Shown here one piece after another: positions 1 through 6,463 of a stretch of 13,340 nt of DNA. Made by a program: the position numbers and the translations under genes. Each line of letters opens with the position of its first letter. The first letter of the stretch is position 1. Where the stretch lies: the NCBI GenBank assembly GCA_002307095.1, contig DBTO01000033.1:16393-29732 (forward strand), in the 5' to 3' direction. Origin of the DNA: Sulfurospirillum sp. UBA1314 (GTDB lineage: Bacteria > Campylobacterota > Campylobacteria > Campylobacterales > Sulfurospirillaceae). The notes beneath the pieces are model-generated. The model was given only the letters and a program-made list of their open reading frames with translations. It was not told the origin of the DNA and searched no databases.

Positions 1-254
1 AAGAGATCAAAAAGATCGTCTTTGCTTTGAAGGCACTGCGTTTACATGTAAAGGCGACCAAAGGATTTGAAAGTGCCGAAGTGTGCGCTGGTGGCGTGGA
101 TGTACGTGAACTGGACACTAAAAATCTGATGTCAAAAAAGATAGCCAATCTCTATTTTTGCGGCGAAGTGTTGGACATCGATGGCGATTGCGGTGGGTTT
201 AACCTCCATTTTGCGTGGGCTTCGGGGTATCTCGTTGGGCAGTCTGTAACCTAA
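1..254 (+). CDS. NAD(P)/FAD-dependent oxidoreductase, HI0933/BaiN family (3' end only)
   Basis: Only the last ~84 residues are present; the reading frame is open from base 3 back to the window edge, so the true start lies upstream. The visible part ends in the FAD-binding C-terminal signature of the HI0933/BaiN-like flavoproteins: AEVCAGGVDVRELD, then LYFCGEVLDIDGDCGG, then FNLHFAWASGYLVGQ. The CGEVLDIDG and AWASGYL stretches normally contact the FAD in this family. The physiological substrate is not settled for most members, so none is assigned. A TTG at 27 could be taken as a start, but the frame continues upstream as EIKKIVFAL, so this is a truncated gene and not a small protein. A copy of TTTACATGTAAA at 41-52 is read in frame as Leu-His-Val-Lys. 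Confidence 0.85.
   Translation, partial: EIKKIVFALKALRLHVKATKGFESAEVCAGGVDVRELDTKNLMSKKIANLYFCGEVLDIDGDCGGFNLHFAWASGYLVGQSVT
41..52. repeat. TTTACATGTAAA palindrome, copy 1 (exact, intragenic)
   Basis: Exact 12-bp palindrome inside the flavoprotein gene, translated as LHVK. One of a dispersed set in this window. Confidence 0.9.
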
Positions 255-268
255 ACGGAGCGTTTTTT
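253..268 (+). terminator. weak candidate intrinsic terminator after the flavoprotein gene
   Basis: AAACG-GAG-CGTTT forms a 5-bp stem with a 3-nt loop and is followed by a run of six T. The stem starts at the stop codon. It is short and AT-rich at its base, so termination would be weak. Confidence 0.3.
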
Positions 269-294
269 GCAATGACTGAGCACAGCGCTATTTT

Positions 295-300
295 TATAAT
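295..300 (+). promoter_or_regulatory. candidate -10 element (TATAAT) in the gap before the diguanylate cyclase
   Basis: A perfect TATAAT preceded by a T-run, the T-rich upstream context usual for Campylobacterota housekeeping promoters, with no convincing -35. It would give a leader of about 100 nt. The rest of the 255-409 gap shows no ORF or clear structure. Confidence 0.35.
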
Positions 301-409
301 ACGTACCCAATACGTTTGACTATAGCTTTGTATTTTCTTGGTGAATTAAGGTAGAGACAAGTACAATAATAGCCTTAAAATCATAGTTTTGTTGGAATAA
401 ATCTGACAC

Positions 410-2053
410 ATGATGTTCAAAAGAGGTATAGTATTGAGGCTGAAATACGATTGGTTTAACGAGATTAAAAATAGCATTATTGCGAGGGTGATTTTATTTA
501 TATGCGTTATGATCATCTTAGGGGGATTAACACGGTATTACTTCTCTGCCTATACCATCCATACGAATCTTTTCAAGGTCATTTCGATTCATCAAGAAGC
601 ACTTGCCAACGAGGCAGCTAAAGAGATCACGCATGATTTGGACGTTCGCAAAGCCTTGCTTGCACAAATTGCGTCTCGGATGCCTTTAGAATTGCTTGAA
701 AATCCACATCAACTCAAAAGCTGGCTTGAGGAACGCCATGTTTTCAATCCCCTTTTCTCTGGCGCTCTGTTGGTACTCAACGAAGAGGGAAGTTTGATCT
801 CAGGGACAGGGGCGGAAAGAGTTGAGGGTGAAAAAGCGTATGAGAAGGACGATTTTTTTAAACGCGCGTTTAATCAAGAGTTTGTGATTGGAACGCTGAT
901 GTTCTCTAAGCGTTTAAATGAGCCCGTTCTTCCTATGGCGATGCCGATCAAAGATGCGTTGGGGCATGTTCGCGCCATCGTGGTGGGGTTGACGTATTAT
1001 GACGCCACATTTTTCAATCGCGTCCTTAATGGTCGCATTGGTAAGACAGGCGGCTTTTTGCTGATTGATGCGAAGCAACAGATTTTTATCGCAGCGACGA
1101 ACAAAGAGCTGATACTCAAACCCACACCTTCAAAAGGGAAAAACAGCTTGCATGACAGGGCAATAGAAGGTTTTAGAGGCAGTGATATTACGATCAACAC
1201 CGATGGCGTCGAAGAGTTATCTGCGATTGCTTCCATTCCCAACACCGACTGGTTTGTTGTTTCTCGTATCCAGACCAAAGAGGCTTTTGTAATGGAAGAT
1301 AATATTAAAACGACCCTTATACGAGCACATATCATGAGTCTCATCATCGTTCCCACCATACTTTTTTTGTTCTTATTTTTCTTTTTTAAACCGCTTCGAA
1401 CGTCGGCTTTGTTGGCAAATAAAATGTCCCTTGGCGAAGCCCCTCTCAAACCACTACCGATCACAAGGATGGATGAGGTGGGGTATTTGACGGTTGCGTT
1501 TAACCGTTTGATGGCAATGCTTTTAGCAAGTCAAAAAGAGCTCAAAGAGATAGCCCACTATGACTATCTGACCAAACTTCCTAACCGTTTTTTGATGGTC
1601 GATCGGTTGGAGCAAGCTCTGGCACGGTGCGCACGCAATCATACACGGCTGGCACTGCTTTTTATGGACTTGGATGGATTTAAGGCGATCAATGACTCTT
1701 TGGGGCATAGTGCGGGAGATCACGCATTGATTGAAGTGGCGAAGCGGTTTTCAGCGTTGATACGCGAGAGCGATACGTTAGCCCGCGTTGGCGGTGATGA
1801 ATTTGTGATAGTGCTCAGCGACCTTGATAGCGATGTCGCATCTGCCCACAATGCGGCAACTCTTGTTGCAACGAAGTGTACGGAAGCCTTAAAAGAGCCT
1901 TTTCTTTTTCAAGGCAGTGCCAAAATGTTGGGTGTATCCATCGGCATGGCAATGGGCGACAAAGAGAGCAGGGTGGATGATTTGATGGTTGCGGCGGATA
2001 CCAAGATGTATCAAGCTAAACATGGAGTTTATCTCAGTGCGCATGAAGAGTAA
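410..2053 (+). CDS. membrane-bound diguanylate cyclase, dCache sensor + GGDEF
   Basis: Predicted to make cyclic di-GMP from two GTP at the inner membrane in response to a periplasmic signal. Layout: TM1 about residues 23-45, a periplasmic double-Cache-like sensor about 46-300 (GALLVLNEEGSLI and GGFLLIDAKQQIFIA strands), TM2 about 305-326, a short HAMP-like linker, then a GGDEF domain about 380-545. The active site is intact (GGDEF at 461-465), the Mg-binding Asp lies in FMDLDGF (about 418-424), and an inhibitory I-site RESD sits at 452-455, exactly five residues before GGDEF, so product inhibition is expected. The domain ends with a normal ADTKMYQAK helix. The ATG at 410 has no good ribosome site; a TTG at 434 (residue 9) has AAGAGG seven bases upstream and could be the real start. 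The ligand cannot be told from the sequence. Confidence 0.93.
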   Translation: MMFKRGIVLRLKYDWFNEIKNSIIARVILFICVMIILGGLTRYYFSAYTIHTNLFKVISIHQEALANEAAKEITHDLDVRKALLAQIASRMPLELLENPHQLKSWLEERHVFNPLFSGALLVLNEEGSLISGTGAERVEGEKAYEKDDFFKRAFNQEFVIGTLMFSKRLNEPVLPMAMPIKDALGHVRAIVVGLTYYDATFFNRVLNGRIGKTGGFLLIDAKQQIFIAATNKELILKPTPSKGKNSLHDRAIEGFRGSDITINTDGVEELSAIASIPNTDWFVVSRIQTKEAFVMEDNIKTTLIRAHIMSLIIVPTILFLFLFFFFKPLRTSALLANKMSLGEAPLKPLPITRMDEVGYLTVAFNRLMAMLLASQKELKEIAHYDYLTKLPNRFLMVDRLEQALARCARNHTRLALLFMDLDGFKAINDSLGHSAGDHALIEVAKRFSALIRESDTLARVGGDEFVIVLSDLDSDVASAHNAATLVATKCTEALKEPFLFQGSAKMLGVSIGMAMGDKESRVDDLMVAADTKMYQAKHGVYLSAHEE

Positions 2054-2067
2054 TGGTATCGTTTCTG

Positions 2068-2079
2068 TTTACATGTAAA
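2068..2079. repeat. TTTACATGTAAA palindrome, copy 2 (exact, between convergent genes)
   Basis: Exact copy extended to the 14-bp perfect palindrome GTTTACATGTAAAC at 2067-2080, followed by TTTT on the + strand. It lies in the 49-bp gap between the converging diguanylate cyclase and hemJ genes, where it could fold as a GTTTA/TAAAC stem with a CATG loop and help termination. Confidence 0.85.
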
Positions 2080-2102
2080 CTTTTGCAGCGATCAAAGAAA
2101 AA

Positions 2103-2618
2103 TTACCCTTTATGTTTTGGTTGCTGGAAAATCATGTAAATGATAAAGGCAAAAAAAGCAACCGTAATGGAGGTAAACAGCAGTGAAAATGTTTTAACCA
2201 CGACGTAAGCGACGATCAAAATGGAAAGCAAGGTTGGCACTTCATTGTATGCGCGGAAGAATTTGCCGCTTTGGGTGCATTCATCGTTTTCCAACTGCAC
2301 ACGGTAGTATTCCAATGAAAAAGAGTAAGCAGTTAAGAGCGCAACCACAGCCAATTTAGCGTAAAGCCATTCGCCTGATTCAAATAAAATAGGGTTGATG
2401 ATCAGCATCGCCGAACCGCTTAAAAGCGTTGCCCAAAAGGCAGGCAGACCGATGTATTTGTAGATTTTGTACTCTTGAATCTTCACTACTTCGACAAATT
2501 CGCTTTTATGAGAGTGTTCAACATGGTAGACAAAAAGACGTGGCAGGTAAAAAAGCATCGCCATCCACGACATAAACGACATAACGTGAAATGTTAAAAT
2601 CCAACTGTAGTACTCCAT
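2103..2618 (-). CDS. hemJ: HemJ-type protoporphyrinogen IX oxidase
   Basis: Predicted inner-membrane enzyme that oxidises protoporphyrinogen IX to protoporphyrin IX in heme synthesis; HemJ (UPF0093) is the usual form where HemG and HemY are missing, as in many Campylobacterota. Family marks: an N-terminal membrane helix with a conserved His (WILTFHVMSFMSW, His11), MLFYLPRLFVYH (21-32), a Lys in the third helix (YAKLAVVALLTAY, Lys88), and the diagnostic FRAYNEVPTLL (121-131). The usual HemJ has four helices and about 140-150 residues; this one has 171 because of an extra C-terminal hydrophobic segment (about 147-164) and a basic tail. Start supported by AGGAG about seven bases upstream. It is convergent with the diguanylate cyclase and has an extended -10 promoter candidate in the 62-bp gap behind it, so it is probably transcribed alone or with read-through from cowN. 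Confidence 0.85.
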   Translation of the reverse strand: MEYYSWILTFHVMSFMSWMAMLFYLPRLFVYHVEHSHKSEFVEVVKIQEYKIYKYIGLPAFWATLLSGSAMLIINPILFESGEWLYAKLAVVALLTAYSFSLEYYRVQLENDECTQSGKFFRAYNEVPTLLSILIVAYVVVKTFSLLFTSITVAFFAFIIYMIFQQPKHKG

Positions 2619-2645
2619 CGCTCACTCCTGCAAAATAGTAGTGCC

Positions 2646-2654
2646 ATTATAGCA
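2646..2654 (-). promoter_or_regulatory. extended -10 promoter candidate for hemJ
   Basis: On the minus strand this reads TGC-TATAAT, a perfect -10 with the TGn extension, and no clear -35. Transcription would begin about 20 bases before the hemJ start, leaving room for its AGGAG ribosome site. Confidence 0.55.
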
Positions 2655-2680
2655 AGTGCGCGTGGGTTTTTATGGGATTT

Positions 2681-2983
2681 TTAACAACACTCCATTTCAG
2701 CTTTTTCCATCAGTTCGATTCCTTTTTCAAAATCATACGTTTCAAAAAGAGCCGAAAGATAAAAAACATGAGAGCAGATGTGGTACAAAATGTCCTTAGA
2801 ATCGTGCTTGGCAAAAACCGCTTTATAATCTTTAGGAATCAACGTCTCAAAGCGAATCCACAAACCATCTTTAGCCTCAGGATACAGATCAAAAAGTTCA
2901 TACATCGCATCAAGAACTTGGGTCGCATTTTCATAGCAGTCAATGTTATGAAAACTGACATATCGATCGCGAATTTCGTCCAT
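2681..2983 (-). CDS. cowN: CowN, protects nitrogenase from carbon monoxide
   Basis: Small 100-residue cytoplasmic protein recognised by the CowN pattern: near the N-terminus DRYVSFHNIDCYENA (compare DRYVSFxxIDCxxNA in the family), a middle helix with LYHICSHVFYLSALFE, and an acidic helix ending in Cys-Cys (MEKAEMECC). CowN is known from diazotrophs, where it sustains molybdenum-nitrogenase activity in the presence of CO. Its presence implies that this organism has nif genes elsewhere, as many Sulfurospirillum do; none are visible here. The ATG at 2983 is preceded by AAAAAGG about nine bases upstream. A sigma-54 promoter candidate lies just before it at 3010-3025, which fits control by NifA or another RpoN activator. 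Identification is from memory of the family pattern, without an alignment. Confidence 0.78.
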   Translation of the reverse strand: MDEIRDRYVSFHNIDCYENATQVLDAMYELFDLYPEAKDGLWIRFETLIPKDYKAVFAKHDSKDILYHICSHVFYLSALFETYDFEKGIELMEKAEMECC

Positions 2984-3009
2984 GTTTGGATGCCTTTTTA
3001 AGTGACATA

Positions 3010-3025
3010 TGCACGTTGTGTTCCA
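3010..3025 (-). promoter_or_regulatory. sigma-54 (-24/-12) promoter candidate for cowN
   Basis: The minus strand reads TGGAACACAACGTGCA. GG and GC are exactly ten bases apart, as RpoN promoters require, and TGG, AC and TGCA match the consensus TGGCAC-N5-TTGCA. Transcription would start near 2999, giving a leader of about 16 nt that just contains AAAAAGG before the cowN ATG. No NifA-type TGT-N10-ACA site was found in the 3026-3229 stretch. Confidence 0.55.
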
Positions 3026-3092
3026 TAAGCTTACGTGATGTTTGAAGATTTGTTTTTTAAACTGTTTTTAAGTGTGGTGGTTCGTTGAAGTT

Positions 3093-3104
3093 TTTATATG
3101 TAAA
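3093..3104. repeat. TTTACATGTAAA palindrome, variant TTTATATGTAAA
   Basis: One mismatch to the palindrome (C to T), in the intergenic stretch upstream of cowN. This may be a decayed copy. Confidence 0.45.
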
Positions 3105-3146
3105 CGGAGAAAAGAGATCTATGGAAGGAAGTTAAAAGTTTAGCTC

Positions 3147-3177
3147 CGATCCCTGTTCAGCGACCCCTGTTCAGGGG
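3147..3177. repeat. REP-like tandem and inverted element
   Basis: Two tandem 14-mers, CGATCCCTGTTCAG at 3147-3160 and CGACCCCTGTTCAG at 3161-3174, differ at one base. The second runs into the inverted repeat CCCCTG-TT-CAGGGG at 3164-3177. This is G+C-rich against an A+T-rich gap and lies between cowN and the EAL gene. It looks like a piece of an extragenic REP/MITE-type element. The A-run follows it on the + strand, so it is not a normal terminator for either neighbour. Confidence 0.55.
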
Positions 3178-3210
3178 AAAAAAGACTACTTGAAATTATT
3201 TTCCACTTTC

Positions 3211-3222
3211 TTTACATGTAAA
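3211..3222. repeat. TTTACATGTAAA palindrome, copy 3 (exact, intergenic)
   Basis: Exact copy eight bases beyond the stop codon of the GGDEF-EAL gene (minus strand), at the end of the six-gene row. Confidence 0.85.
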
Positions 3223-3229
3223 TATTCTA

Positions 3230-4471
3230 CTAAAGTACTAAGTCCTTAAATGCGATAGGCTCACTGAAATGATATCCTTGAAAATAGTCGATTCCCAATT
3301 CTTTACATGTAAGAAAAATCTCTTCGTTTGCGACAAATTCTGCTACGGTTTGCATGTGCATTTTTTGTGCGAAGGTGACCATGGTTTCGACGACGGCTTT
3401 GTGGATGGCGTTTTTGTGGATATTTTTGATGAGGCTACCATCGATCTTGATGAAATCGGCTTGGAGTTTGACCAGATATTCAAAGTTCGAGTAGCCGGTT
3501 CCAAAATCATCGATGGCGATCTTCACGCCTTGGCTTTTGAGTGAGCTTAAAAACGAGATGACTTCGGGATGATTTTCGATGCCTTCGCCTTCGGTGACTT
3601 CGACGGTCAAGCGATCTGCGACGTTAAATTCGTACATTTTTTCAAACAAAAAGTCGATGCGATTTTGATCTAATATATCGCTGAGTGCGAGGTTGATCGA
3701 AAATTCGGCGTGTTTGTCAGCAAAAAACGCAAACGATTTTTGGATGACAATTTTGGTGATCGCACCGTATAAATTAGCACGTTTGGCATGTTCCAAAAAG
3801 AGGTACGGCGAGATAATGCGCCCATCGGGATGGTGCAGGCGTACCAAGCACTCAAATTTGGGGATTTTTCCCCCTTCGATGCTTTGCGCAAACACATCAA
3901 AACGCCCTTTTTTTAGCCCCTCTCGAATTGTCCGCTCCCACTCGACATCGGCTCTGGCATTGGATTGAGGACTGCACAACGAAGGGATAGCGGCATTGTA
4001 AACCATCAAATCTTTACCAATGCGCTTGGCTTGTTTGATCGCAAATTCGGCGTTGAGAAAAAGGTCGTCATAACCGATGGCAACACCGATGCGAAGGGGT
4101 GTATAGATGCGCTCATTCGCCACTTCGATAGGCGAGTAGCCAAAATACCAGAGGCATGACTCGATGGTTTGCAAGAAGTGCTCAAGCGCAACCTCTTTTC
4201 CTGCCAAAATCGCAAAAAGATCGGCACCCAAGTGGAAAACAACGGCTCCTGAAAAGCGACGCTGTAGCCTTTGAGAGATGGTTTTTAAGATGTGATCGCC
4301 AACTTCGTAGCCAAAGGAGTGGTTGAAGTTCCAAAAGCCATTGACATTAAGAAGCGCGAGTTTATTGGCGGTTGAGTTCGCAAGGGTGTTGATGAAGCGT
4401 TGACGATCGGGCAGCTCGGTGAGAGGGTGAATCCTGCCGTATTTTAATTCGTACTTGAGCTCTTTTCGCAT
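3230..4471 (-). CDS. GGDEF(degenerate)-EAL protein, probable c-di-GMP phosphodiesterase
   Basis: Soluble 413-residue protein without membrane helices. The N-terminal GGDEF-like domain (about 10-160) has GADLF (82-86) where GGDEF should be, so it cannot be an ordinary cyclase and probably acts as a regulatory GTP or dimer module. The EAL domain (about 175-410) keeps the residues for metal binding and hydrolysis of c-di-GMP to pGpG: Glu207 in ECL (the EAL position), Asn260 (SINLA), Glu294 (EVTE), Asp321-Asp322 in DDFGTGYS, Lys342 (IKIDGS), Glu378 (VAE) and Gln398 (QGYHFSEP). It should therefore be active. There is no recognisable sensor domain. It is the last gene of the efflux/ene-reductase row, 29 bases after the esterase, with AAGGG about ten bases before its ATG, and is probably co-transcribed. 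Confidence 0.9.
   Translation of the reverse strand: MRKELKYELKYGRIHPLTELPDRQRFINTLANSTANKLALLNVNGFWNFNHSFGYEVGDHILKTISQRLQRRFSGAVVFHLGADLFAILAGKEVALEHFLQTIESCLWYFGYSPIEVANERIYTPLRIGVAIGYDDLFLNAEFAIKQAKRIGKDLMVYNAAIPSLCSPQSNARADVEWERTIREGLKKGRFDVFAQSIEGGKIPKFECLVRLHHPDGRIISPYLFLEHAKRANLYGAITKIVIQKSFAFFADKHAEFSINLALSDILDQNRIDFLFEKMYEFNVADRLTVEVTEGEGIENHPEVISFLSSLKSQGVKIAIDDFGTGYSNFEYLVKLQADFIKIDGSLIKNIHKNAIHKAVVETMVTFAQKMHMQTVAEFVANEEIFLTCKELGIDYFQGYHFSEPIAFKDLVL
3302..3313. repeat. TTTACATGTAAA palindrome, one mismatch (intragenic)
   Basis: TTTACATGTAAG inside the EAL coding region. Here it is read in another frame (Leu-Thr-Cys-Lys), unlike the LHVK/LHVN copies, so amino-acid preference alone does not explain the motif. 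Confidence 0.7.
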
Positions 4472-4500
4472 CCTTGCTTAACCCTTATGTGATAGTTTTA

Positions 4501-5400
4501 TTATTGTACTATGACACTGTTTAAAAAATCATCGACCGCTTTGGTGTAGGTGGCGTCCGCTCCTAAGAGTTGATTGATCTCTTTGTGGCTCATATTCTCT
4601 TTGAGCAATAAGGTCTTGGTTCCCAGCGAAGCCGCTTTTTGAAGAAATTTCTCCGCTTGCGGGCAAGAGTCGTCTCGTTTGGTGGAGCAAACCGCAAGAA
4701 GCGGCATACGTGCGGAGCTAAGTTGATGGTACGGTGAAAGGCTTTGCCAATAGGCAGGATCGCTTCCAAACGCGTGATCGTACAAGCGCATGTGTTTAGC
4801 ACTCATCAGGGTAGGTGTATCCATCACGGCGCTATCGAGTGAAACTGCAGCGATGGGAGGCGTGATGGCGTTGGTGGCATACAACGAAGGAGATGCAGCA
4901 ATCATCGCGATGATGTGCGCCCCAGCGGAGTGACCCATCAGAATAAATTGGGCTTTGTTTCCACCCCAAGAAGCACTTTTCTCTTGCGCAAATCCGAGCG
5001 CTTTCGCTACTACTTTGACTTGCTCACTCACCGGTGCATCAGGTAACATTTTGTAGTTGGTGGAGATGACGATGTAGCCCTTTTTGACCCAATAATTGAC
5101 CTTATTTTCGACCACACTTTGAGAGGTTTTATCGCCAATGCGCCACGCTCCACCGTGCACCATAAAGATGACAGGAGCCAAAGAAGAGCTGTTTACATGT
5201 AAAGGGGTGTAAACGTCCAAACGCTCTTTGGCATCGGCACCATAACTGACATTGGCGATGAGACGAATCTCTTTGGAAAACCGTGCTTCTTTCTCTTCAT
5301 CCTCTTCGCCTCCAAGACTCAAACGATCACGCAAAATACCTGCGTGCAAGCTTTGAAACAGCACAAGCGTTAAAAGCGCAAAAAAGAGTTTTTGAATCAT
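4501..5400 (-). CDS. secreted alpha/beta hydrolase, esterase/lipase (HSL/BD-FAE-like)
   Basis: Predicted periplasmic serine hydrolase of 299 residues. An N-terminal signal peptide (MIQKLFFALLTLVLFQSLHA, cleavage after residue 20) is followed by an acidic linker and the alpha/beta fold from about residue 45. It has the oxyanion motif HGGAW (82-86), the nucleophile elbow GHSAG (Ser158), a likely acid Asp243 or Asp244 (STKRDDS) and a likely catalytic His272 (NMSHKEI). HGG plus GHSAG places it with the hormone-sensitive-lipase and feruloyl/kynurenine-formamidase-like esterases; the substrate is unknown. The ATG at 5400 has AAGGA seven bases upstream, and this ribosome site overlaps a copy of the dispersed palindrome. 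It lies 22 bases after the old yellow enzyme gene and 29 bases before the EAL gene, in one row. Release of esters or processing of products handled by the neighbouring reductase and pump is only an inference. Confidence 0.87.
   Translation of the reverse strand: MIQKLFFALLTLVLFQSLHAGILRDRLSLGGEEDEEKEARFSKEIRLIANVSYGADAKERLDVYTPLHVNSSSLAPVIFMVHGGAWRIGDKTSQSVVENKVNYWVKKGYIVISTNYKMLPDAPVSEQVKVVAKALGFAQEKSASWGGNKAQFILMGHSAGAHIIAMIAASPSLYATNAITPPIAAVSLDSAVMDTPTLMSAKHMRLYDHAFGSDPAYWQSLSPYHQLSSARMPLLAVCSTKRDDSCPQAEKFLQKAASLGTKTLLLKENMSHKEINQLLGADATYTKAVDDFLNSVIVQ
5192..5203. repeat. TTTACATGTAAA palindrome, copy 4 (exact, intragenic)
   Basis: Exact copy in the esterase gene, read as Leu-His-Val-Asn (residues 67-70). 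Confidence 0.85.
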
Positions 5401-5409
5401 CTCAAATTC

Positions 5410-5421
5410 CTTACATGTAAA
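5410..5421. repeat. TTTACATGTAAA palindrome, one mismatch, overlapping the esterase ribosome site
   Basis: CTTACATGTAAA on the + strand. On the minus strand this is TTTACATGTAAG running into GAA, so the AAGGA Shine-Dalgarno of the esterase begins inside the palindrome. It fills most of the 22-bp gap between the two genes. Confidence 0.75.
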
Positions 5422-5422
5422 G

Positions 5423-6451
5423 CTAAAAAGCTCTTACATACGAAGGCTCGATCAATGCTTTTTTTCCCTCTTCTTTGGCGGTGAAAAAGACAAAATTTGG
5501 GTTGCGCAACAGCTCTCTGCCATACGCTACCAAATCGCAAAAACCGCCGTTCAAAAGCTTTTCACCTTCTTCAGCTGTCGTGATGAGTCCCACCGCAATT
5601 GTTGGAATCCCCACGCTTTCACGAATCACTTTGGCGTAAGCAGCTTGGTAAAGAGGCACAAGAGGCGGTGTTTTTTGCGCTTCATTGTTGCCGCCTGCGG
5701 AGATGTGAATCATCGCAACACCTATGCTTTGAAGCTGTTTGGAGAGGTAGATGCTCTCTTCCACGCTCCATCCCTTCTCCATCCATTCATCGGCACTGAT
5801 GCGCACAAACAGAGGCACGTCCTTGGTCGCATCTAAGATCGCTTGCGCCACTTCGAGGACAAACGCACAACGGTTTTCCAAACTGCCACCGTATTGGTCG
5901 GTGCGTTGGTTTGAGATAGGCGATAAAAATTCGCACAGCAAATACCCGTGGGCAGCATGCAGTTCCAAAAACTCATATCCAGCATAAATGGCACGAAGAG
6001 CGGCTTGGACAAAGTGCTTTTTGATATTTTGCATCTCTTCAAGGCTGAGTTCATGCGGCATTTTGTAGCCATTGGTTGCGCTAAAGGCAAGGGCACTAGG
6101 AGCCACAGGTGTGGAAGAAGCACAAAGGCTTTTGCGCCCTGCGTGGGCAAGTTGGATACCCATTTTGGCACCGTATTCATGGCAGAGGTGAACCAACTGT
6201 TGATGCCCTGGCACTTGCGCGTCATCCCAAAGACCCAGATCGGTTTCGCTGATGCGACCACGTGCTTCAACGGCGGTGGCTTCAACGATGATCAACCCCA
6301 CACCACCCATCGCGCGCGCCGTGTAATGCACGAGGTGAAACGGAGTCACTTCACCATCACTTTCCGCTTTATACATACACATCGGTGGCATCACCACACG
6401 GTTTTTAAGGGAGAGTCCGTTCTCTTCGTAAGGGCTTAACAGTAGGCTCAT
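5423..6451 (-). CDS. old yellow enzyme, YqjM/NamA-like NADPH dehydrogenase (ene-reductase)
   Basis: Cytoplasmic FMN enzyme that reduces activated C=C bonds of enals, enones and similar electrophiles, and often nitro compounds, with NAD(P)H. It belongs to the thermophilic-like (YqjM) class: the Cys in VVMPPMCMY near residue 25, HAAHGYL (about 165-171) with the His pair that binds the substrate carbonyl, and the SPxxNxRTDxYGGSxENR signature (about 177-194). The phosphate-binding end is VAYGRELLRNPNFV. At about 342 residues it has normal family length. The ATG at 6451 is chosen because AAAGGAG lies five bases before it; a GTG at 6457 overlaps that ribosome site and is unlikely. The ribosome site itself overlaps the stop codon of the outer-membrane factor gene, which suggests translational coupling and co-transcription with the pump. 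Confidence 0.93.
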   Translation of the reverse strand: MSLLLSPYEENGLSLKNRVVMPPMCMYKAESDGEVTPFHLVHYTARAMGGVGLIIVEATAVEARGRISETDLGLWDDAQVPGHQQLVHLCHEYGAKMGIQLAHAGRKSLCASSTPVAPSALAFSATNGYKMPHELSLEEMQNIKKHFVQAALRAIYAGYEFLELHAAHGYLLCEFLSPISNQRTDQYGGSLENRCAFVLEVAQAILDATKDVPLFVRISADEWMEKGWSVEESIYLSKQLQSIGVAMIHISAGGNNEAQKTPPLVPLYQAAYAKVIRESVGIPTIAVGLITTAEEGEKLLNGGFCDLVAYGRELLRNPNFVFFTAKEEGKKALIEPSYVRAF

Positions 6452-6456
6452 TTTCA

Positions 6457-6463
6457 CTCCTTT
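6457..6463 (-). promoter_or_regulatory. ribosome binding site deciding the old yellow enzyme start
   Basis: AAAGGAG on the minus strand, overlapping the TAA of the upstream outer-membrane factor gene and five bases before the ATG at 6451. It rules against the GTG at 6457, which would lie inside the site. Confidence 0.75.

Noticed and set aside
27..254. Separate 75-residue protein from the TTG at 27
   Set aside because: The frame is open upstream to the window edge and the sequence is the C-terminus of a flavoprotein family.
2672..3001. 109-codon + strand ORF opposite cowN
   Set aside because: The minus-strand frame matches CowN from end to end; the + strand frame is basic, with no known motif and no supporting promoter.
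3147..3177. CRISPR array
   Set aside because: Only two adjoining 14-mers with no spacer between them.
3164..3183. CCCCTG-TT-CAGGGG as an intrinsic terminator
   Set aside because: The following run is A on the + strand, and the minus-strand T-run precedes the hairpin instead of following it, so the order is wrong for either gene.
3211..3222. TTTACATGTAAA as a NifA, FNR or Fur site
   Set aside because: It lacks TGT-N10-ACA, TTGAT-N4-ATCAA and the Fur box spacing, and it also occurs inside coding regions of unrelated genes.
5833..6439. ORFs of 150-163 codons in other frames over the old yellow enzyme gene
   Set aside because: The old yellow enzyme reading frame is complete and full of family motifs; the overlapping frames show no domain.
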